Shown here: positions 22,090 to 33,727 of the stretch, in pieces
Numbering within the stretch: position 1 is the stretch's first letter
How the letters are laid out: every line of letters begins with the position of its first letter
Source: Cycas panzhihuaensis
Lineage: Eukaryota > Cycadophyta
DNA length: 64,000 nt
Assembly: GCA_023213395.1 (NCBI GenBank)
Contig: CM041465.1
Location: 33,921,741-33,985,740 of the forward strand
Direction: 5' to 3'
Position numbers and translations under genes: made by a program
Notes under the pieces: generated by a model
Told to the model about the DNA's origin: nothing
The model's database searches: none
Seen by the model: only the letters and a program-made list of their open reading frames with translations

Positions 22090-23400
22090 CTTCCCCCAGT
22101 ACATGACCAAGATCATAGTATTAACCTGGTAGTTGGAAGTAATCCTCCTTGTATTTAACCATACTAGTATCCCTACCAATAAAATAATGAAATTGAACAA
22201 CTAGTTCAAGAATTCCTTAATGCTGGTACTACTAGGGAAAGTAAAAGCACTTTTTCTGCCCATGTGATTTTAGTAAGAAAAAAAAGGATGACTCATTTCA
22301 CACGTGTATAGACTACCACAAGCTCAATAAGATAACTATAAAGGATAAATTTCCTATACCAGTCATTGATGAACTCTTGGATGAACTCCATGGAGCAACG
22401 TTCTTCACATCATTAGACTTGTAGTCAAGATACTAGCAAATTAGGATGAAGGCAGAGGATGTTCATAAAATTGTATTTCATACACATGAAGGACATTATG
22501 ATTTTTTAGTCATTCCATTTGGCTTGACTAATGCCCCATCCACCTTTTAAGGTCTTATGAATAAACTCTTTTGACCTTACTTAAGGAAGTTTATATTAGT
22601 CTTTTTTGATGGCATTCTGATCTTCAGTTGTACATGGGAAGACCATCTTCATCATGTTGATAAGGCATTACAGGTACTTATAGATAACCAACTTTATGTC
22701 AAAAAATCAAAATGCCAATTTGGGCAATCATAAATAGAATATTTGGGCTATATTATCTCTTAAGAAGGAGTCAAGGTGAATCCTAAGAAAATTATAGTTA
22801 TCACAAACTGGCCTAAACCTAAAAACATCAAGGGCCTTCATGGATTCTTAGGAATCATAGGGTATTATCAAAAGTTTGTTCAAGGCTATGTAAGGATTGC
22901 TTCCACTTTAATCAACTTATTAAAAAAGGATTCCTTTCATTTGAATGATAAGGCCTCTAAAGCATTTTAATACCTAAAGGTGGCTTTAACAACCACACCA
23001 GTCTTTACAACACCAGACTTTACAAAGACCTTCACCATTAAATGTGATGCATTGGAGCAAGGTATTGGAGAAGTCTTAATGTAAAAAGGGAAACCTTTCT
23101 CCTTTGAAAGTCATCAACTTACATACAAGAAACAAGTCAAATCCACCTATGAGAAGGAGATGTTAGCAATTCTTCATGTGGTTAGGAAATGACAACAATA
23201 TTTATTGAGAACATATTTCCAAATTAAAATAGACCATGATAGCTTAAAACATTTCCTAGTTCAAAGGACAACATCTAAGGAACAACAAAAATGGGTCACT
23301 AAAATGCAAGCTTTTGACTTTTAAATCATATATAAAAAAGGCAAGGATAATATAGACGATGATGCTTTATCTCATAAGGAAGAAGGCTCTACACTATATT
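22090..23400 (+). pseudogene. C reverse transcriptase and RNase H
   Basis: RT blocks: '[20 protein letters not shown]', '[11 protein letters not shown]', a frameshift near 22280, then '[20 protein letters not shown]', '[15 protein letters not shown]' and '[15 protein letters not shown]'. The YxDD box is F-F-D-G at 22602-22613. The open stretch 22776-22970 has 'IVITNWPKPKNIKGLHGFLG' and 'YYQKFVQGYVRIASTLINLL'. RNase H and its end follow to about 23400, with 'KWVTKMQAFDF' and 'YKKGKDNIDDDALS'. Confidence 0.85.
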
Positions 23401-23479
23401 CTATCACCATGGTCAATCCCTTTTAGATAGTGGTCGCCAAGCAAGAATGGGATTATGACCCATTTACAAAGCAGATCAT

Positions 23480-24860
23480 TCAAGACCTTCAAGCTAAGGT
23501 AGGGTATTCAACCCATTATACATAGTCTGTAAATATTCTTTGGTACAAGAATCAGATATATATATATACCCTCACTCTAGCCTCAAGGAGCAAATTTTAT
23601 ATAATACACATGCTTCTTCAATAACGGGTCACTCGAGATTCTTATAGATATACCACTACTTAAAACAATCTTTCTTTTGTAAGGGACAAAAAAGAGATGT
23701 AAAGAGATATGTTTCATTATATAAAATTTGTTAATGACATAAAATAGAAATAGTCAAGTCTCTAGGATTGCTACAACCCCTTCTTGTACCAAATTAATGA
23801 TAGGAAGAAACTTTTATGGACTTCATTGTGGGTCTGCTTAAGTCAGAAGGAAAAAATGTTATACTAGTGGTTGTTGATAGGCTAACCAAATATGCTCATT
23901 TTTATGGAATTCAAGCCACATATAAGGTAAAGTAAATTGCTAAGATCTTTTTAAAGGATATACACAGGTTACATGGCATGCCCAAATGCATAGTTAGTGA
24001 TCGAGACCCCAAGTTTACCAGCAACTTTTGGATAGAACTCTTCCATCTACTTGGTACTAAACTGACAATGAGCTCATCCTACCATCCATAAGTAGATGAC
24101 TAAACTGAGGTGGTTAATAAGTGCCTTAAAGGATACCTTCATTATTATGCTTAAGATAAGTAGGGCTAGTGGCATCATTAGCTTCCGTTAGTAGAATGGT
24201 GGTATAATACAACCTATCATGCATCATCAGGAATGACTTTGTTCCAAGCATTATATGGCTATGAACCACCCACACTTAAGAACTATGCCATAATCAATTC
24301 TAAGGTTCAAGCAATTAAGGACCACATCCAACAAATAACATAGATTCTTAAGCTACTCAAGGAAAATCTAAACCTTGCACAAAACTGAATGAAACAATAG
24401 GTAAATAAAGGGCAAAGTGAACGAGCATTTCAACCAGATGACTGGGTATACTTATGGTTGTAACCATACAAGCTAACAGCTCTTAAACAGGATGGACAAT
24501 ATAAATTACAACCTCAATTTTATAGGCCTTACAAAATTCTCAAGAAGATTGGTGAAGTTGCATATGCCTTAGACTTACCACCACCATCAAGGATCCATAA
24601 TGTCTTTCATGTGTCATGTCTTAAGAGGGTAATTAGATAATAAGTACAAGTTCAAAAAGAATTACCTATGTTAAATGAGGAGGAGCAACTTCAACTCATT
24701 CCAAAATGTATCATCGACTAAATAACTTGACATCTATGATCCAGGCAAATCATTGAGGATCTCATGAAATGGAAATAACTTCTATGAGAAGATGCAACCT
24801 GGGAGAATGAGCAATTTACGCAAGAGCATCCTAAGATCACCAAGCCTTAAGGGCAAAGCT
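23480..24860 (+). pseudogene. C integrase and chromodomain-like tail
   Basis: Zinc-finger remnant at about 23610-23760. Core blocks: 'DFIVGLLKSEGKNVILVVVD' (about 23820), 'LTKYAHFYGI', 'VSDRDPKFTSNFWIELF' (23995; second catalytic Asp kept), 'LTMSSSYHP*VDD*TEVVNK' and 'GMTLFQALYGYEPP'. The tail has 'LQPQFYRPYKILKKIGEVAY', 'IHNVFHVSCLKR' and a chromodomain-like 'LMKW...EDATWENEQF' near 24760-24815. Stops replace several expected Gln codons. Confidence 0.85.
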
Positions 24861-24864
24861 TTTT

Positions 24865-24878
24865 TAAGGTGGGGACTT
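24865..24878 (+). promoter_or_regulatory. C polypurine tract
   Basis: 'ttaaggtggggact' immediately before the TGTTAGGAATCC LTR start. Confidence 0.75.
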
Positions 24879-25266
24879 TGTTAGGAATCCAACCCCTAAC
24901 TTATCTTCTCTTATATTCTCTTATATCTTGTACTTCTCTCTCTTATCTTCTCTTATATCTTCTATTTCTTCTACTTCTTCCCTCTTCTTAGTATCCCACA
25001 TGCATAAGTAGAAGATTGTGTAGTGTTCATTGAGCACTATATATATTCACATAATATCCTACATACATAACGAAGAGGTTGTATAGGGAGCATAGAGCCA
25101 TATATATATTTCTATAATCTTTAGAGTAGGGTATCTAAAATAGCATTGTTATTGCATGTAATTTGGAAGTTGTCCCATCGAAGGGTATTATAATACAAGT
25201 GCTCTTTTGGAGTTATTTGTATGTTTTGTCGGTGTGTAATTGTTATTAAGGAGTGGTATCCTGCCA
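24879..25266 (+). repeat. C 3' LTR
   Basis: 388 bp with intact TG...CA ends (CCTGCCA), partner of 19171-19549. It is followed by CAGTA and then element A sequence. Confidence 0.9.
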
Positions 25267-25271
25267 CAGTA

Positions 25272-26280
25272 ACTTTAATAAAATGTTAATTAGATCTTAA
25301 GCAAGAGTTAACTTTACATTAATTACTCAAGTAATGCAAACTGGTAAACCACAATCTTTTGAAAAAGCTTTTGATAATGAAAAATAAATTGAAGCAATGG
25401 AACCTAAATATAATTCTTTGATTATAAATGAAACTTGGAATTTGGTTGAGTTACTTGTTGACAAAGAAATAATTGGTATAAAGTGGATATACAAAACACA
25501 ATATAAATCTAATAGTATAATGGAAAAATATAAGGCAAGACTCATAGCAAAAGGTTATACTCAACAAGAAGGAATTAACTATAAAGAAACCTTGCTCCAG
25601 CTGCCTGAATAGATATAATCATAAGTATCTTATCTTTAGTTTCTCATCAAGGTTGGACTATATATCAAATGGATGTTAAATTAACATTTCTTAATGGATA
25701 TATTAATGAAGAAATTTATGTTACTCAACCTTAAGCATTTGAGATTTATGAAAATGAACACTTAGTGCATAAGATAAAGAAATCTTTATATGGATTAAAA
25801 TAAGCTCCAAGCATTTGGTATTCTAAAATTGATAAGTACTTTCAAGATAAAAGATTTTAGAAAAGTCCATCAAATCCAAATATGTATATGAAAGTACAAA
25901 TACTTCAATCCTCATAATGTTGATGATCTCATTTGTACAGGTAACCATAATAAAATATTCTATCAATTCAAAAATGACATGAGCTTCGAATTTGAAATGA
26001 TAGATATGGAAATTAAATAAAAGTTGCATCTATAAGTCACAAAGTAAATATTTAATAGACATATTGAAGAAATTCAATATAAGTGAATACAAATTAAGTT
26101 ATACTCCTGATAAACCCAGGTTAAAGTTAAGTAAAAATGAAGATTTTATTTTAGTTGATTCTACTCTATATTATCAATTGATAGGAAACTTAATTTGCTT
26201 AATGAATACTCAACCAAATATAGCATATGTAGTGAATTTAACTTCAAGATTTATGCCAAAACCAAAGAAATGACATTGGG
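25272..26280 (+). pseudogene. A reverse transcriptase
   Basis: The open stretch 25397-25612 shows 'INETWNLVELLVDKEIIGIK', 'EKYKARLIAKGYTQQEGINY'. Later come '[19 protein letters not shown]', 'KKSLYGLK' followed by a TAA (25801-25803) at the LKQAP Gln, and a damaged catalytic box N-V-D-D at 25916-25927, with both Asp kept. The open stretch 26064-26273 has 'YYQLIGNLICLMNTQPNIAY'. The region is separated from its integrase by gypsy C. Confidence 0.88.
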
Positions 26281-26833
26281 AAGCAATAAAAAGAATCTTA
26301 AGAAACATCAAAGGAACATTGAATTATGCATTGTAGTATACTCCATCAAATGAATTCAAGTTGATTGGTTATGTAGATGTAGATTGAGTAGGTGATATTG
26401 AAGATAAAAAATCAATTTTTGAATATGTCTTCAACATTGGTTCAGCACAATATCCTAGAACACAAAAAAGTAACCAACATTTTTTTATCTATAGCAAAAG
26501 TTGAATACAAAGTGATTGAATTAGTAAAAAGACAAGCAAGCAATATGACTCAAAAGAATACTTGAAGACCTACATCAACCTCAACAAGAACAGATAGTGA
26601 TTTTTTATGATAATCAAATTACAATCTAGATGACCAAAAATCTAATTATACACAATAAAACAAAGCACATTGACATGAAACACCACTACATCAAAGAACT
26701 CATCTAGGATTGGCAAGTTCAACTTCAACATCGCAAAATAGAAGACTAAGTGATAGACATTCTCACCAAAGCATTGTTAAAGACCAAACATTTTTAGTTC
26801 AAACAAAATCTCAGTATACAACCAAATGTATAT
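26281..26833 (+). pseudogene. A RNase H
   Basis: 'WEAIKRILRNIKGTLNYAL', 'FKLIGYVDVD*VGDIEDKKS', 'YVFNIGSAQYPRTQKSNQHF', 'SYNQITI*MTKNLIIHNKTK'-like blocks, 'HIDMKHHYIKELI' and 'VIDILTKALLKTKHF'. All RNase H sections are present in order, with stops at Trp and Gln positions. It ends just before the polypurine tract. Confidence 0.82.
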
Positions 26834-26844
26834 TATGGGGGAAG
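26834..26844 (+). promoter_or_regulatory. A polypurine tract
   Basis: 'atgggggaag' directly before the 3' LTR. Confidence 0.8.
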
Positions 26845-27089
26845 TATTGGAATATAATATACATTCAATGTAATTAAGTAAATAAAATAACATATATAAT
26901 TAGTCAACATAAAAGCTAAATATTATTAGCTTTAAGTGTGATAAATAATCCCACATATGCTCACAATATGACTATAAATATACCTACAAGATGAGATGTA
27001 TATAGATTAAAATTGAGTCCAGAATAATGTTATTCTAATATTATTCTATTGTTCCTTGGTAATGATATCCTATGGTTGCATTTCTAACA
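26845..27089 (+). repeat. A 3' LTR
   Basis: 245 bp, same length as the 5' LTR. It is followed by AGAAA (27090-27094), the duplicated target. Confidence 0.92.
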
Positions 27090-27445
27090 AGAAATAATTA
27101 AATGTTATATTTGCATCAACTAAAGACAAAATACTAAGTTGTAGTTATACTAGTATATGAAGTCATTTAGTTGAGACAAGTTTTAAGTAACTTGGGTCTT
27201 CATTAGAAGGAAGCAACACACTATACTATGACAATCAAAGTGTATTGAATATTGTTAAGAATCCAATGTTCCATGGTTATACCAAACACATCAAGGTGTA
27301 TTATCACTTTATTAGGTAACAAATATATAATGGATAGATCAAGTTGATATACAAGCCTAATGAAAAATAATTAATAGATATGTTCACCAAACCTTTATCT
27401 TGAGATAAATTTAAAATTTTCAACTATTGTATTAGTACAAAAATT
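27090..27445 (+). pseudogene. Co0 RNase H, right part
   Basis: Continuation of the Co0 RNase H broken at 6634: 'LNVIFAST' (family ALSSTEAEY block), then 'NLGSSLEGSNTLYYDNQSVL' in pieces, 'NIVKNPMFHGYTKHIKVYYH', 'IKLIYKPNEK*LIDMFTKPL'. The match in family order across 20 kb of inserted DNA proves the nesting. Confidence 0.88.
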
Positions 27446-27460
27446 AATGATGTAAATATT

Positions 27461-27469
27461 AAGAGAGAG
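27461..27469 (+). promoter_or_regulatory. Co0 polypurine tract
   Basis: 'aagagagag' directly before TGTTAAAATT, after the end of RNase H. Confidence 0.65.
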
Positions 27470-27830
27470 TGTTAAAATTAAAGTTTATAGTATTAGAGTT
27501 ATAACTTAATATTATAGGTCTTAATACATCCTTAAACTAAGTTTGGTGAATTGTAAAAGTGATTATTAAATGGATGAAAAACATATAAAGTAGTTATATA
27601 TTCATTTAATAAATGTGTAATAAGTATCAATGTGGTTACAATCTTGTTTGACTATTATCAATCCCAAATTATATTTATATATGTATCATGGATTATACAT
27701 AGCATTGAGAATTCGTAATAAATTTGAAAATTTTAAAGATAGACCAATTCTATTAAGAGAAACTAAACTGTAATTATATTCCTAGTTCATTTTAATTTGC
27801 TCATAACTTAGAACTACCTATTTTAGTAAG
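27470..27830 (+). repeat. Co0 3' LTR (right end not determined)
   Basis: It starts TGTTAAAATTAAAG. Non-coding. No partner LTR lies in the window, so the end is only an estimate. Confidence 0.5.
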
Positions 27831-29389
27831 GGGGGGACAAAAACCAATTAATGATCTTAGTGTATATTCATTTTTAGAAAATAAAATAAAACTAAAGTAA
27901 ACTAACTAAAAGTCTCGACATAAATATCATAATTTTTAAAAAGAGTTAGATATAATATGATGAGAAGGAAGCTATGATCACAAAAAATATAGAAAAGATG
28001 AAATGACCGTCCCAAACCTCCATACAAAAAGGGTATAAGTGTTAACAAATTTAAATTTTAAAGAAGATTTAAAGCATCATAAGATTTGAAGCAAAAACAT
28101 TAGATGGATGCACAACTATAGGTGGTGAGGAAGACACAATCACACAAGAGAATGACAACAAGAAAGAGAAAAATAACTTACAACAAATGCACCATCCTAA
28201 TTGGTAAAAATGAAGGAGAAAAGGAAACAATTTCTAGGCATAGATATATACTAAAGAAGGCAACAATTCAAGTATACTTAAAAGCATTTCAAAGGGTAAA
28301 GTTAGAGAATGTGCAAACAAAGATAACTCTTTATATAAGAAGAGAGTTGAACTCAAGAAGGATTATTAAGAAATATCTAAGATTAGATGTTGGATTGAAG
28401 AAATTCAATATTTACTCCCTATGCTACTATAAGTACCTATGTTATAATTTGAAGGAAATTAATGATTTCATTAAGAATTTCAAGAAAAGAACTACAATAA
28501 AAGGGGAAATTAAAAATTAAATAAGAAGATTATTGATTGATCCTTATAAGTTCCTATGCAATAAAGAAGCTAGAAAGATAAGGGTACAAAGGAGGAATCT
28601 GTGAGATTCCTTATAAATTTTTTGAAAAATGAGAATTGGTTAATGTAAATCCTTTATATGGTCTTCCTGCAAAATGATACAAAAACCTTGGGTGTCATTA
28701 GCAAGTATGATTTCTCAACACATCATTTTTCAAGTTGCACCTAACCTATTTATGTACTCTGTGTTCAAGTCCTAAGTTCTTAATAACAATAGGAGGAACT
28801 TGATATTGTATAATTATTATATTATGCAATTAAAAAAAACATCAAAAAAATGTTGTAAACAGATGACCCTAGGATAGTTCCTATCACTCAATCATTAGCA
28901 ATTTAAAGAATTATTAATTTCCAAAGGTAACATAGAGATAAATTTGTTAGGATTAAAGCATACAAACTTCAAAAGCAAGTTAGTTTACTACAAAATGTAT
29001 GGTTTCAATCTCTAGTGGAGAAGAATGAAGAATGAAAACTACAAATTTGAAAGTTACAAAAATACTTGGCTTCCTTCAAATCTGCTTAAAGAGAAGTGAG
29101 GAGTAATTCAAGGAACCCCAAAAGATTTTGAGAGAATAAGATTTTCTACTCCTTGAAGTAAGATGAGGTTAGAGAAATAAATTATCAAATCTAGTTCTAT
29201 CATAGGCACCTAAGTTAACAATCCTGAAATAAGAATTAAAGATTATTCAAAAAAGACATACACTAATAAAAGAAGGGGATCCACCTTTAAAATGGGGTGA
29301 AGGAAAAATAATTGAGAAGATAATAAATCTCATCATGAGAATGATTGTTGTTATGATTGATTTCTAGCATCCACCTCAAATATATTCTT
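27831..29389. other. AT-rich DNA without recognised gene
   Basis: No pol or gag motif, LTR pair or RNA gene was recognised. The one notable item is an uninterrupted 132-codon plus frame at 28122-28520. It is Lys/Arg-rich, starts MVRKTQSHKRMTTRKRKI and contains 'LNSRRIIKKYLRLDVGLKKF'. It has no motif I know, no convincing start context and an A-rich composition that favours chance open frames. Confidence 0.4.
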
Positions 29390-30146
29390 TGATGAATTAA
29401 ACAATTGCAATAAGACTAAAGTCTCTTATAATTAATTATCGTTTTGTGAATAATTTGAGGGAATTAATAGAGAGTATCTAGCTTGCCTATGATGAAAAAG
29501 TGATCAGGGGGTAATCTCTTCAATAATATAAGCATGCAGGTAGAATAAAATTTCTCAAAGAAAACAAAACCAAAAACTCATCACAAGAATGCTTCCTTTT
29601 ATAAATTAATAGGTTTCCATTCCAAAAATGTCAAAAACTAAAAATTGAGTATTTTATAATGCATAAGTATATAAATGCATTTTCTTTTACCATTCACAAG
29701 CTCTAACTACCATCTCCTAAAATTAGAAAACTGACTTAGAGGGAAAAAACCCCCAAATCTAAAATTTTTTATTTTTAATAATTTTTAAAGTATTTCAAAT
29801 TGTACAAAATTTGGCCCATGGATAGATAAACATACATGGGGTCTATGGTAATATTAGTAAAGTTAAACTAGCCTCCTAACTAAGAAATTTAATACCTACA
29901 ACATATTACAAATGTAATAGATGATTTTAAAAATGCCATTTTAGACCCCTAGATAATCTTTCTTGAGCCCAAAAATTGCATAAGAATAACTATAATCAAT
30001 ATTGTGAATTATACCATAGTATACACTTTTCAAAGAGCTACAATTTAAAAAAAAAAAAACAAGACTTAAATAAATACTCAGGTCAAAAATTATAACCTTG
30101 GCAAGTTGACCCTTCAAATTTGGAACTTGTAAGTGCTCCCAAATCA
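29390..30146 (-). repeat. D 3' LTR (outer end approximate)
   Basis: On the minus strand it starts TGATTTGGGAGC at 30146, right after the purine-rich 'ggagagaa'. A TATA-like box, TTTATAAAAGG, lies near 29598-29608, as expected of an LTR promoter. The outer end is placed at an ATCA-compatible terminus (TGATG on the plus strand at 29390), but without a partner LTR this is a guess. Confidence 0.55.
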
Positions 30147-30149
30147 TTC

Positions 30150-33100
30150 TCTCCTACTTGAAAAGAACTTAACTCATGTGAGTTGACATGCTAGAACTCA
30201 TACCACTTGTCCATGTTGAGTTTCTTTAATTCATTTTTAGAAAGCCAAATATTATCCCCTTATTGTAGCCCCTTTCATCAAACCAAATACCTGTCATATT
30301 TGCATCGCCTTATGTAAATTGATTTCTTATCTAATATTTGCTTAATTTCTTCCCTCTTCTTCCTAGATATTTGTTGTTCCCAATTCACCTCCTCTACTTC
30401 ATCTTCTACCTCATCTTCTCCTTTATTAAAAGAATATAAGTCTAAAACATTAAAAATATATGAAATATCAAAGTCAAAGGGTAGATTTACCTCATAATTT
30501 TTCTCATAATCTAGTAAGGGCCTATCTTCTTATATTTTAGTTTGTTATATGTACCTTGAGGAAATTTATCCTTTCTCAAATACACCATCATCAAATTTTG
30601 CTCTACGAATAAATTGTTTCTTCTTCTTAGATCTATTATTACGTTATATTTATCATTACTATCTTACAACTTTATCCTCCCCCCATCATGTGCTTATTGC
30701 ATGTGTTCTACAAAGGCTTTTGCATCATTATTGATCCTATCTTTAATGGGCAATTGATCCAAATCTAATACTCCCTTTGGATTCTTGTCATATATAATCT
30801 GAAATGGGGACTTACCAATAGATCTATTCATATAAATGTTATAGGTAAATTCAACTTGTGTTAGTGCCAAATCCTACTGCTTGGGTTTCTCTTCAATAAT
30901 ACACTTTAACAAGTTTCCCAAACCCCTATTCACTACTTATGTTTACCCATTAGTTTATGGGTGATATACATTATTGAATTATAGCTTAGTTTCTAACTTC
31001 TTCCATAAGCTTTTCTAGAAGTCTAAAAAATTTAATATCCCTATCTAAAATGATGGTCCTCGATGCACCATGCAACCTAATAGCCTCTAAAAATAGATAT
31101 GCCATTCTAATTGCATAGTTAGTCTTTCTACATATAATAAAATAACCTATATTTTAAAACCTGTCAATAACAAAAATAGAATTATTACCTCATTGGGTGT
31201 TAGAAAAACCTAATGCAAAATCCACGTTCAAGCCTATCCATGGACCCTTTGAAATTAGTAATAGCATGTATAGTTTAGTGCTTTGTGCATGCCCTTTAGC
31301 TACCTAATAGATCTTGCACCTAACCACATAATTAGCAATATCTTGTTTCATCTTTGACTAGAAATATTTTTTCTCTAGCATGGTTAGAGTTTTATTTCAA
31401 CCAATGTACCCTCTAAATCTCCCGCCATGCACTTCTCTTCTGATATTATCCTTCATGGACCCAACTGGAATGCATAGTCATTTTCCTTTAAACAAATACC
31501 CATCTTGCATAAAATAAGCATCATACTCAAATCCACTCCTATTAGCTAAAGGATTTTTATAGTATTTCACAACTCTATTAAAATTTAAATTAGTACTATA
31601 CAAATCTCTCAAACCATCAAACCTAACCACTTCACTTACCATAGTGGTTATTAGTACTACCCTTCAACTCAAGGCATCAACAACCTGATTTTATGTTCTT
31701 AATTTTCACTTTAAGATAAAAGTAAATCCTTGCAAATACGATGCCCATTTTGCATGCTTCGCATTCAAATGTTTTGGTGTATTTACAAGCCTTAATATAT
31801 GATGGTCTATAAATAGGATAAATTACTTAGGTATAAGGTAGTGCTGCTAATGTTCTAATGCCTACAGAATAGCATAGAAGTCTATATAATATATAGAATA
31901 TTTATTTCTTGCCTCAATCAACTTTCCACTATAAAATGCCATTGATCTTCCTTGCTAACTTAACAGAGCCCCCATTAGCTACTTGAGAAGCATAACAATC
32001 AACCTCAAACACTATTTTAAAATTTACTAGTACTAATGTAGATGCCTCTATCACCTTTTGTTTTATTAGCCCAAAACTTTGTTCTGCTACTCTATTCCAA
32101 AAAAGCTCCCTTCTCTTAGTACAATCTATCAAGGGAGCAATAATACCACTCAAATTTCTAATAACCTTCTTGTAAAATATAGTTAGGCCATACAAGCTCC
32201 TCACCTATGATATATTCATAGGTATAGGCCATTTAGTAATGACTTTTATTTTCTCATCATCTATTCATAGTCCATCTTTAGATATTACAAATCCTAAAAA
32301 TACTAGGCTACTCTACATGAACTTATATTTATTCAAGTTCACATATATTTTTTTTGCTTTCAACACATCTAACACCATCTTTAGATATAATAAGTACTCC
32401 TCCTTAGTTCTATTGTATATCAAAATATCATCAAAATAAATAACTACAAACATACCAATATATGGTTACAAAATAGTGTTCATTAATCTCTTGAATGTAC
32501 TTAAGGCATTTGACATCCTAAATGGCATGACCAACTATTCATACAGTCCATTCCTTGTTTTGAAGTCTATCTTCCATTTATTTCCTTCCTAAATTAGAAT
32601 CTGATAATATTCACTTCTCAAGTCAATTTTGGAGAAGTAGGATGCACCTTCCAACACATCTAATATATCATCCATTCAAGGAATTAGAAACCTATACCTA
32701 ATTATGATTGTATCAATTGCCCTACAATCAACACACATCCTCCGAGAGCCATCTTTCTTTAGAGTTAAGAGTGTAGGATATGCACATGGACTTGTACTCT
32801 CTATTACTATACCTTTTTATATCAATTCACTCACTTGTCTATTTAATTTTGCATTTTCCATAGGACTTAGTCTGTATGCAATTTGACATAGTAGCGTAGA
32901 TCCTCGAACCAAATCAATCTAATGTTGGATTTCTTTTTTGTGGCAAACCCTTTAGTAATTCACTAGCTAAGATATCACTATACTCATACAATAGTTTTAT
33001 AGCTTCCTATTGTATCAACACTTGATCATCAATATTTTCCTCTCAATTAATCACTAGGGCATAACAAGTTCTTGTCTCCCTTACTTCCCTCAAGAATTTC

Positions 33101-33303
33101 TTTACAATCAATAAAGTCTTAGCCTTACCTTCTTCCTTCATAGGCAATAATATGACTTTTATACCATCCTTCTAAAAGATATAAGTATTCATTTTCCCAT
33201 CATGATAGGCACTCCTATTATATTGTCAGAACCTTTATAATAGTACATGGCATGCATCCATTTGAAGAACATCGCACTATACCTTATCACAATATGTTTG
33301 TCT
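30150..33303 (-). pseudogene. D: gypsy pol (RT, RNase H, integrase, tail), minus strand
   Basis: From the high end: 'CDVLQMDACHVLL' (33270), 'YDRSAYHDGKMNTYIFLKDG'-type blocks, then RT with an intact YFDD at 32427-32438. The open stretch 32204-31929 has 'RSLYGLTIFYKKVIRNLSGI' and 'FEVDCYASQVANGG'. Integrase includes 'GPWIGLNVDFALGFSNTQ' and 'TIILDRDIKFF'. The tail has 'RRAKFDDGVFEKG', 'FDFDISYIFNVLDLY' and a chromodomain-like 'KYDRYLV**KGLQ'. The order RT, RNase H, integrase is gypsy. The gene is interrupted at 33303 by copia E and continues on the far side at 61399. Confidence 0.88.
33299..33303. repeat. Target-site duplication of E, left copy
   Basis: TGTCT. The right copy at 61399-61403 is TGTCC, differing by one C/T transition. 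With one copy removed, D reads in frame across the join ('KFTTGQTYCDKV'). Confidence 0.85.
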
Positions 33304-33716
33304 TGTGAAATTCATTAACATAATCAAATTATCAATGAACAAAATTTACAGAAGTAATGCCTAAAAATAAAATGTAAATATTAACACAAATAACTTAGCA
33401 AATTAATTGTAGGAATGATGTAGCAAATAAATTAGTTGCACTGTGCAATATTCAAATTATTAAAGCTTTTCCTAAGCAATACAATTACTATACATATGAG
33501 TGATGAATGGGTCTAATTTATAGACCAATATACAATAGATTTTGTATTACATTAGCCGACATAATGACATATTTTGATTGGCCTATTATGTAGCATACGG
33601 TGGATCTGATACTTTATCTAATTACATTAAATTACAATAAGGGGTCCTCAAACTATACACATGAATACAATATACGTTGATTTATAATCTAAGAGGTTGT
33701 TGTTAATGTTTTAACA
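33304..33716 (-). repeat. E 3' LTR
   Basis: 413 bp, TG...CA. The polypurine tract lies at its inner side (minus TGGAGGGAGGG, plus 33717-33727). Confidence 0.9.
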
Positions 33717-33727
33717 CCCTCCCTCCA
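33717..33727 (-). promoter_or_regulatory. E polypurine tract
   Basis: The minus strand reads TGGAGGGAGGG immediately before TGTTAAAACA of the 3' LTR. Confidence 0.85.

Larger units (their letters stand above)
19171..25266 (+). mobile_element. C: complete gypsy element inserted in A
   Basis: LTRs at 19171-19549 (379 bp) and 24879-25266 (388 bp) share 'atccaacccctaactta', pyrimidine-rich 'tcttatatcttctacttc' repeats, 'tctttagagtagggtatct' and 'aaggagtggtatcct'. Order: LTR, primer site, leader, gag, protease, RT, RNase H, integrase, chromodomain-like tail, polypurine tract, LTR. It is heavily mutated but structurally complete at about 6.1 kb. Confidence 0.93.
6635..27089 (+). mobile_element. 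A: complete copia element containing insertions B and C
   Basis: Both LTRs are 245 bp (6635-6879 and 26845-27089). Both start TATTGGAAT (TG mutated to TA) and end TTTCTAACA. A primer site follows the left LTR and a polypurine tract precedes the right one. The flanking 5-bp duplication AGAAA is perfect (6630-6634 and 27090-27094). Internal order is gag, protease, integrase, RT, RNase H (copia). It is broken by B at 10289-17792, by C at 19171-25266 and by a small unknown insert at about 18418-18793. Without them its length would be roughly 6.5 kb. The LTRs differ visibly (very roughly 15% by eye), so A is old. Confidence 0.92.
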
